Of a stretch of DNA of 64,000 nt, positions 60,550 through 64,000 are shown one piece after another. Position 1 is the first letter of the stretch. Each line of letters opens with the position of its first letter. The stretch is taken from NCBI GenBank assembly GCA_034429715.1, contig DAOUFR010000011.1, positions 1 to 64,000 of the forward strand, written 5' to 3'. Both the position numbers and the translations under genes were made by a program. The stretch comes from CAIMUM01 sp034429715 (lineage in GTDB: Bacteria > Chloroflexota > Dehalococcoidia > GIF9 > UBA5629). The notes below the pieces were generated by a model, which made no database searches, was not told where the DNA came from, and saw only the letters and a list, made by a program, of their open reading frames with translations.

Positions 60550-62292
60550 TCATGCCGCCACCAGTTCCCTGGCCCCGCTTTTCCATTTCTCGGCGTTTTT
60601 GATCAAGGCCTCTGCGCCCTTCATCATAACCCCGCCGTTTCTCTCGGAACCGAGCATGACGGCCAGTTCCCTGATGCGATCCTGTCCTTCGATGGTCTCA
60701 ACTGTGCTTGAGGCCCGCCCACCCTCGATGACCTTATTCAATTTGAAATGAATGTCGCCGAAACAGGCGATCTGAGGCAGGTGTGTTATACACAGCACCT
60801 GATGGAAGCCTGCCAGGCTGCCCAACTTGCGTCCGACGGAGTCCGCGCTCCTGCCACCCACTCCCATGTCTATCTCGTCGAAGACGAGCGTGGGAATGGG
60901 ATCAGCAATCTTGAGCGCGCTCTTCACAGCCAGCACGATGCGTGAGGTCTCTCCTCCCGAAGCGATGGCCGACATAGGCCTGATGGGTTCACCTGGATTG
61001 GTGGCCACCTGAAACTCCAGCCGATCGATGCCGTCCCCCGTGTAGGCATATGCTTTACCGCCGGCCGCTGAAAGCCCTTGAGCATCCTCCCTGCGCGAAA
61101 GTGCGATATCGAACCTGGCCCATTCCAGACCGAGATCGGCGAGCTCGCTGTTGACCAGCCTGACCAGCTTTTCCGCGGCACTGCGCCTGGCCAGAGAAAG
61201 CTCTTCGGCTTTCCTGCCCGCTTCGGCCTTGAGCTCCGCCCTCTCGGCCTCCAGCCTTGCCCTCGTCTCTTTGCCGTTGCGCAATTCCAGCAGCTCGGAT
61301 ACAGACTTATCCCTGAAGGCCTTTACGGCGTCGATGTTGCTGCCGTATTTGCGTTTCAGCGCCGAAAGCATCTCGATTTTATTCTCGATCTCCTCCAGCT
61401 TTTCCTGACAACTCTCCACGTTTTCAGCATAAGCCCTTAACTCCCGCGCCGTCTCCTCGATGGCAGCCAATCCACCCTCCAGTCCTTCGGAAAACTCCGC
61501 CAGGCGTGTATCGGCGGAGCTGATGCCCCGCAAACAGGTGAGCACTTTATGCATGAGAACGGACACAGACCGATCTTCGCCGTAGAGGATTGCATAGGCG
61601 TCAAGGCATCCCCCGCTGATGGCGCCGGCCCTGCGATAAATATCCCTCTCCCTGAGCATAGCTTCCTCATCCACCTCGTCCAGCCCGGCGGCGTCTATCT
61701 CATCGATCTGATACTGGAGCAGGTCGATATACCCGTCCTTTTCCCTGTGCTCCAAAGCGCCAAGGATTTTCTCTTTGGCCCGCAATTCCTCGATTATTCT
61801 CCTGACCTCTTTACGCCTGCCTTCCAGTTCGCCGTACTTATCAACCAGCATCAGCTGATTGGCGCTATCCAGCAGGGACAGATATTCCATCTGGCCGTGA
61901 ATGTCCACCAGATGTCGTCCTATCTGCCTCAGCAGCGAGAGAGGCACCGCTCGATTGTTGACCCTGGCGATACTCCGGCCGCCCTCTTGAAAGTCGCGCG
62001 ATATCAGCAACATCCCGTTGGCCTCGGGCTCGATGCCGCTCTCCTCAAGTATCCCCCTGATCAGGCCGATCGTGACCTCGGACGGCCAGAATATAGTCTC
62101 GACATGCGCCGCCCTGCTTCCGCTGCGGATCAAACCAGATGGCGCCCTGGCGCCCATCAGCAGGCTCAAAGCATCCACCAGCAGCGATTTGCCCGTGCCC
62201 TCATCCCCGCTTATCACGTTTAAACCCGGTACAAAACGTATGGAGATATCCCGTATAACAGCGAAATTCCTGATATGCAGTTCTCCTAACAT
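60550..62292 (-). CDS. recN: DNA repair protein RecN
   Basis: A 580-residue SMC-like ATPase. The Walker A motif reads ISGDEGTGKSLLVDAL (usually TGETGAGKS). A long coiled-coil region follows, then ASGGETSRIVLAVKSAL (ABC signature) and LVFDEIDMGVGGRSADSVG (Walker B). It acts early in double-strand break repair. Its promoter holds a LexA-type palindrome. Length and motifs are standard. Confidence 0.95.
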   Translation of the reverse strand: MLGELHIRNFAVIRDISIRFVPGLNVISGDEGTGKSLLVDALSLLMGARAPSGLIRSGSRAAHVETIFWPSEVTIGLIRGILEESGIEPEANGMLLISRDFQEGGRSIARVNNRAVPLSLLRQIGRHLVDIHGQMEYLSLLDSANQLMLVDKYGELEGRRKEVRRIIEELRAKEKILGALEHREKDGYIDLLQYQIDEIDAAGLDEVDEEAMLRERDIYRRAGAISGGCLDAYAILYGEDRSVSVLMHKVLTCLRGISSADTRLAEFSEGLEGGLAAIEETARELRAYAENVESCQEKLEEIENKIEMLSALKRKYGSNIDAVKAFRDKSVSELLELRNGKETRARLEAERAELKAEAGRKAEELSLARRSAAEKLVRLVNSELADLGLEWARFDIALSRREDAQGLSAAGGKAYAYTGDGIDRLEFQVATNPGEPIRPMSAIASGGETSRIVLAVKSALKIADPIPTLVFDEIDMGVGGRSADSVGRKLGSLAGFHQVLCITHLPQIACFGDIHFKLNKVIEGGRASSTVETIEGQDRIRELAVMLGSERNGGVMMKGAEALIKNAEKWKSGARELVAA

Positions 62293-62336
62293 AGCGCGCC
62301 TCCTGTATTCGCAGGAAATAATACATTTGTTCTACT

Positions 62337-62366
62337 ATCATAAAGAACAAACGTTCTATTTGTCAA
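62337..62366 (-). promoter_or_regulatory. recN promoter with an embedded LexA-type box
   Basis: On the minus strand TTGACA (complement of 62361-62366) and TATGAT (complement of 62337-62342) are 18 bp apart. Between them lies AGAACAAACGTTCT (62344-62357), a GAAC-N4-GTTC palindrome as bound by Gram-positive-type LexA. A second inverted TTTGTTCT/AGAACAAA pair overlaps the -10. A repressor there would block recN until DNA damage. Confidence 0.75.
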
Positions 62367-62423
62367 ATTGACATGGGGGGCAGGTTGCGGTTAAGGTTGG
62401 GGGTAAATTCCTGATAGGCCTAC

Positions 62424-64000
62424 TCAGCGCCTTACGCCGCCAGGGAAACCGCCGCCAGGCATGCCGCCCGTTGTCGTGCCGCTGCCGGTTAAAATGCTGG
62501 AAACGGTGAAGCTGGCAACCTGCGTGCCGGGTATATAGGCGCCGTCGGTATATAAGCCGTCCAGTGCAGTGCCGGTTGACCTGCCTCCGCAGTATACGAT
62601 ATAGGTTGTACCGTTTTGCAGTTTGGAAGAGGATAGCACGACCGACTGGTATGCCTTTGACGGCGCGAACGTAAGGATCGGCTGGCCTTCCGTAGACTCA
62701 ATATGAATTAAAGCATTTGCTGGTTGAGCCGACGAAAGATTCATAATCACCGCATACTGGGTGGACGATGTGTCCGGGGCCTGCGCCATGCCGGAGCTAC
62801 CGACCGCCAGCAGGAAGCCGCCTGTCATTACAAACCCGCTGTGATCCAGCGCACCGTTATCGTTGGCCGTGGGGCCGTTCACGATAACCAGGCCTCCGGT
62901 CATACTGATTTTTCCATTCACATCAAGGCCGTCACCGACAGCATCAATAATCGTGTATCCGCCGTTGATATTCAGATAGTTGTTGCCGGAAGACTCGAAG
63001 GCATTCTGGCCCGGCCTTCCGTCGATCGAGGAGCCGTCATTACCACCGGCGACGTTTACCCCGTCATCACTGGCGACAACGTGAATATCTCCGTTATTGA
63101 TCGTCACAGTTGCGCTTTCAATGCCTTCATAAGATTTCTTGATACATACATCTCCGCCATTGATCTCCAACGTAGAATCCGAATGTATCCCGTCGTCTCC
63201 CGATGTTAAAACAATGATGCCGCCATTGATCTTCAAACTGCCGTTCGAATGCAGGCAATCATCTGCCGAATCTATTTTGATATTGCCGCCGCTGACAACA
63301 ACGTTCGTTTCCGCTTGAATACCATCCATGGCAGCAGCTATATCTACAGTACCGCCGGAGATATCAACATATCCCTTTTGCGCATCCTCATCGTTATTGG
63401 ATTGCATCCCGTCGCCGCCCGCATTAATCCGGATATTCGCGTTTCTCACGGTCACCGAGTCTCTGCCCCTGATACCGTCGTTTACTGCATTTACAACGAT
63501 ATTTGCGTCAGTGATTTCAAGGTCATCCTTGCTTTGAATCCCGTTATTATAATTCGCGTTAACCGTCAGCGATCCTTTTCCGTCAATAGTCAGGTCGTCC
63601 TTGCTGAAAAGCGCTGCATTGGGCTCGTCAGATGTTGAATCTGCAAAAATGTAAGAGCTCCCGTCTGTTATATAATTTTCAGTTCCATCAGCCAAAGTGA
63701 TAATGGTTTGTTTGGCTTTGTCGATATAAATCGCAGCGCCGGTTGAACAGGTTATATCCACTCCGTTTAAAACTAAATTAATAGTCTCTTTATCCTCAGT
63801 TTGCACTACAATCTGCCCGTTGTTGAGTGTGCCGCTAACAATATACTTGCCGGAAGAGGTGATGGCTATTCTATTGCCGTCCACTACCCCACCGCTCCCG
63901 TCCAGGATTATCGAATCGCCTTTCAACACGATGCTGGATATCCCTGAGCCGTCATCGCTCAAATCCGGATCTTGTTTTATGTCAACTATTGTGCCGTCCG
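62424..64000 (-). CDS. Cthe_2159-like beta-helix carbohydrate-binding protein (5' end beyond window)
   Basis: At least 525 residues, with the frame open to the right edge, so the start is not in the window. Repeated short motifs (DDGIHSDSTLEINGGDV, DGIQAETNVVVSGGNIKI, DDGVNVAGG) form a parallel beta-helix. The C-terminus ends GGMPGGGFPGGVRR. The type matches PF14262-like (Cthe_2159) secreted proteins that bind acidic polysaccharide. The TTG-initiated start at 63962 is internal and should not be taken as the true start. Confidence 0.82.
   Translation of the reverse strand, partial: DGTIVDIKQDPDLSDDGSGISSIVLKGDSIILDGSGGVVDGNRIAITSSGKYIVSGTLNNGQIVVQTEDKETINLVLNGVDITCSTGAAIYIDKAKQTIITLADGTENYITDGSSYIFADSTSDEPNAALFSKDDLTIDGKGSLTVNANYNNGIQSKDDLEITDANIVVNAVNDGIRGRDSVTVRNANIRINAGGDGMQSNNDEDAQKGYVDISGGTVDIAAAMDGIQAETNVVVSGGNIKIDSADDCLHSNGSLKINGGIIVLTSGDDGIHSDSTLEINGGDVCIKKSYEGIESATVTINNGDIHVVASDDGVNVAGGNDGSSIDGRPGQNAFESSGNNYLNINGGYTIIDAVGDGLDVNGKISMTGGLVIVNGPTANDNGALDHSGFVMTGGFLLAVGSSGMAQAPDTSSTQYAVIMNLSSAQPANALIHIESTEGQPILTFAPSKAYQSVVLSSSKLQNGTTYIVYCGGRSTGTALDGLYTDGAYIPGTQVASFTVSSILTGSGTTTGGMPGGGFPGGVRR

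Noticed and set aside
1..64000. CRISPR array, rRNA genes or prophage
   Set aside because: No regular direct repeats, no rRNA-like sequence and no phage structural genes were found.

Overview
The window is about 64 kb of a moderately GC-rich bacterial chromosome. Most of it is ordinary housekeeping and central-metabolism genes, with two clearly AT-rich foreign patches at about 15.3-18.2 kb and 57.7-60.4 kb. The gene set suggests a Chloroflexota member, probably of the Dehalococcoidia. It combines lipobox lipoproteins, T-box regulation, a PQQ-propeller lipoprotein between yidD and yidC, many nitronate-monooxygenase-like flavoproteins and fused GNAT/ADP-forming acyl-CoA synthetases. This placement is inference from gene content; no 16S rRNA is present.

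Layout. 0.1-4.6 kb: three iron-sulfur flavoenzymes of the NfnAB/GltD type. 4.6-6.4 kb: a tryptophan T-box, a tiny Trp-containing leader ORF and a TrpB2-type tryptophan synthase beta chain. 6.6-7.7 kb: an HtrA-like lipoprotein protease. 7.7-15.2 kb (minus strand): rpsF-ssb-rpsR-rpmH-rnpA-yidD-PQQ lipoprotein-yidC-jag-ileS. The IleRS carries GXHH in place of the HXGH signature. 15.3-18.2 kb: an AT-rich insert bounded by a 22-bp inverted repeat; it holds an unusual short-variable-loop tRNA with anticodon UAA, an IS5-like transposase and three hypothetical genes. 18.2-28.4 kb: ychF, ppsA, dgt, dnaG, rpoD, a membrane-anchored protein and ffh. 28.5-33.7 kb: LOG protein, MBL-fold nuclease, acyltransferase, glycosyltransferase and PIG-L deacetylase. 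33.7-46.1 kb: two membrane or secreted proteins, an ACD-alpha-like acyl-CoA synthetase, three nitronate-monooxygenase paralogs around a TetR-type palindrome, and two tandem GNAT-acyl-CoA synthetase fusions. 46.1-52.5 kb (minus): a complete phosphate module phoB-phoR-pstSCAB-phoU with a four-repeat Pho box before pstS. 52.6-57.7 kb: a second sigma-70 factor, ferredoxin, Crp/Fnr regulator, a CDF metal exporter behind a NiCo-riboswitch-like leader, and an iron alcohol dehydrogenase. 57.7-60.4 kb: an AT-rich two-gene cassette (DUF4062 protein plus an unknown) next to a tRNA-like fragment. 60.5-64 kb: recN with a LexA-type box between its -35 and -10, and the 3' part of a Cthe_2159-like beta-helix protein that runs off the window.

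The observations most worth following are the GXHH IleRS, the inverted-repeat insert with its odd tRNA, the T-box plus Trp leader ORF, the riboswitch-like CDF leader, the DUF4062 cassette, and the NfnB-like protein extended with a NuoG-like ferredoxin front end.
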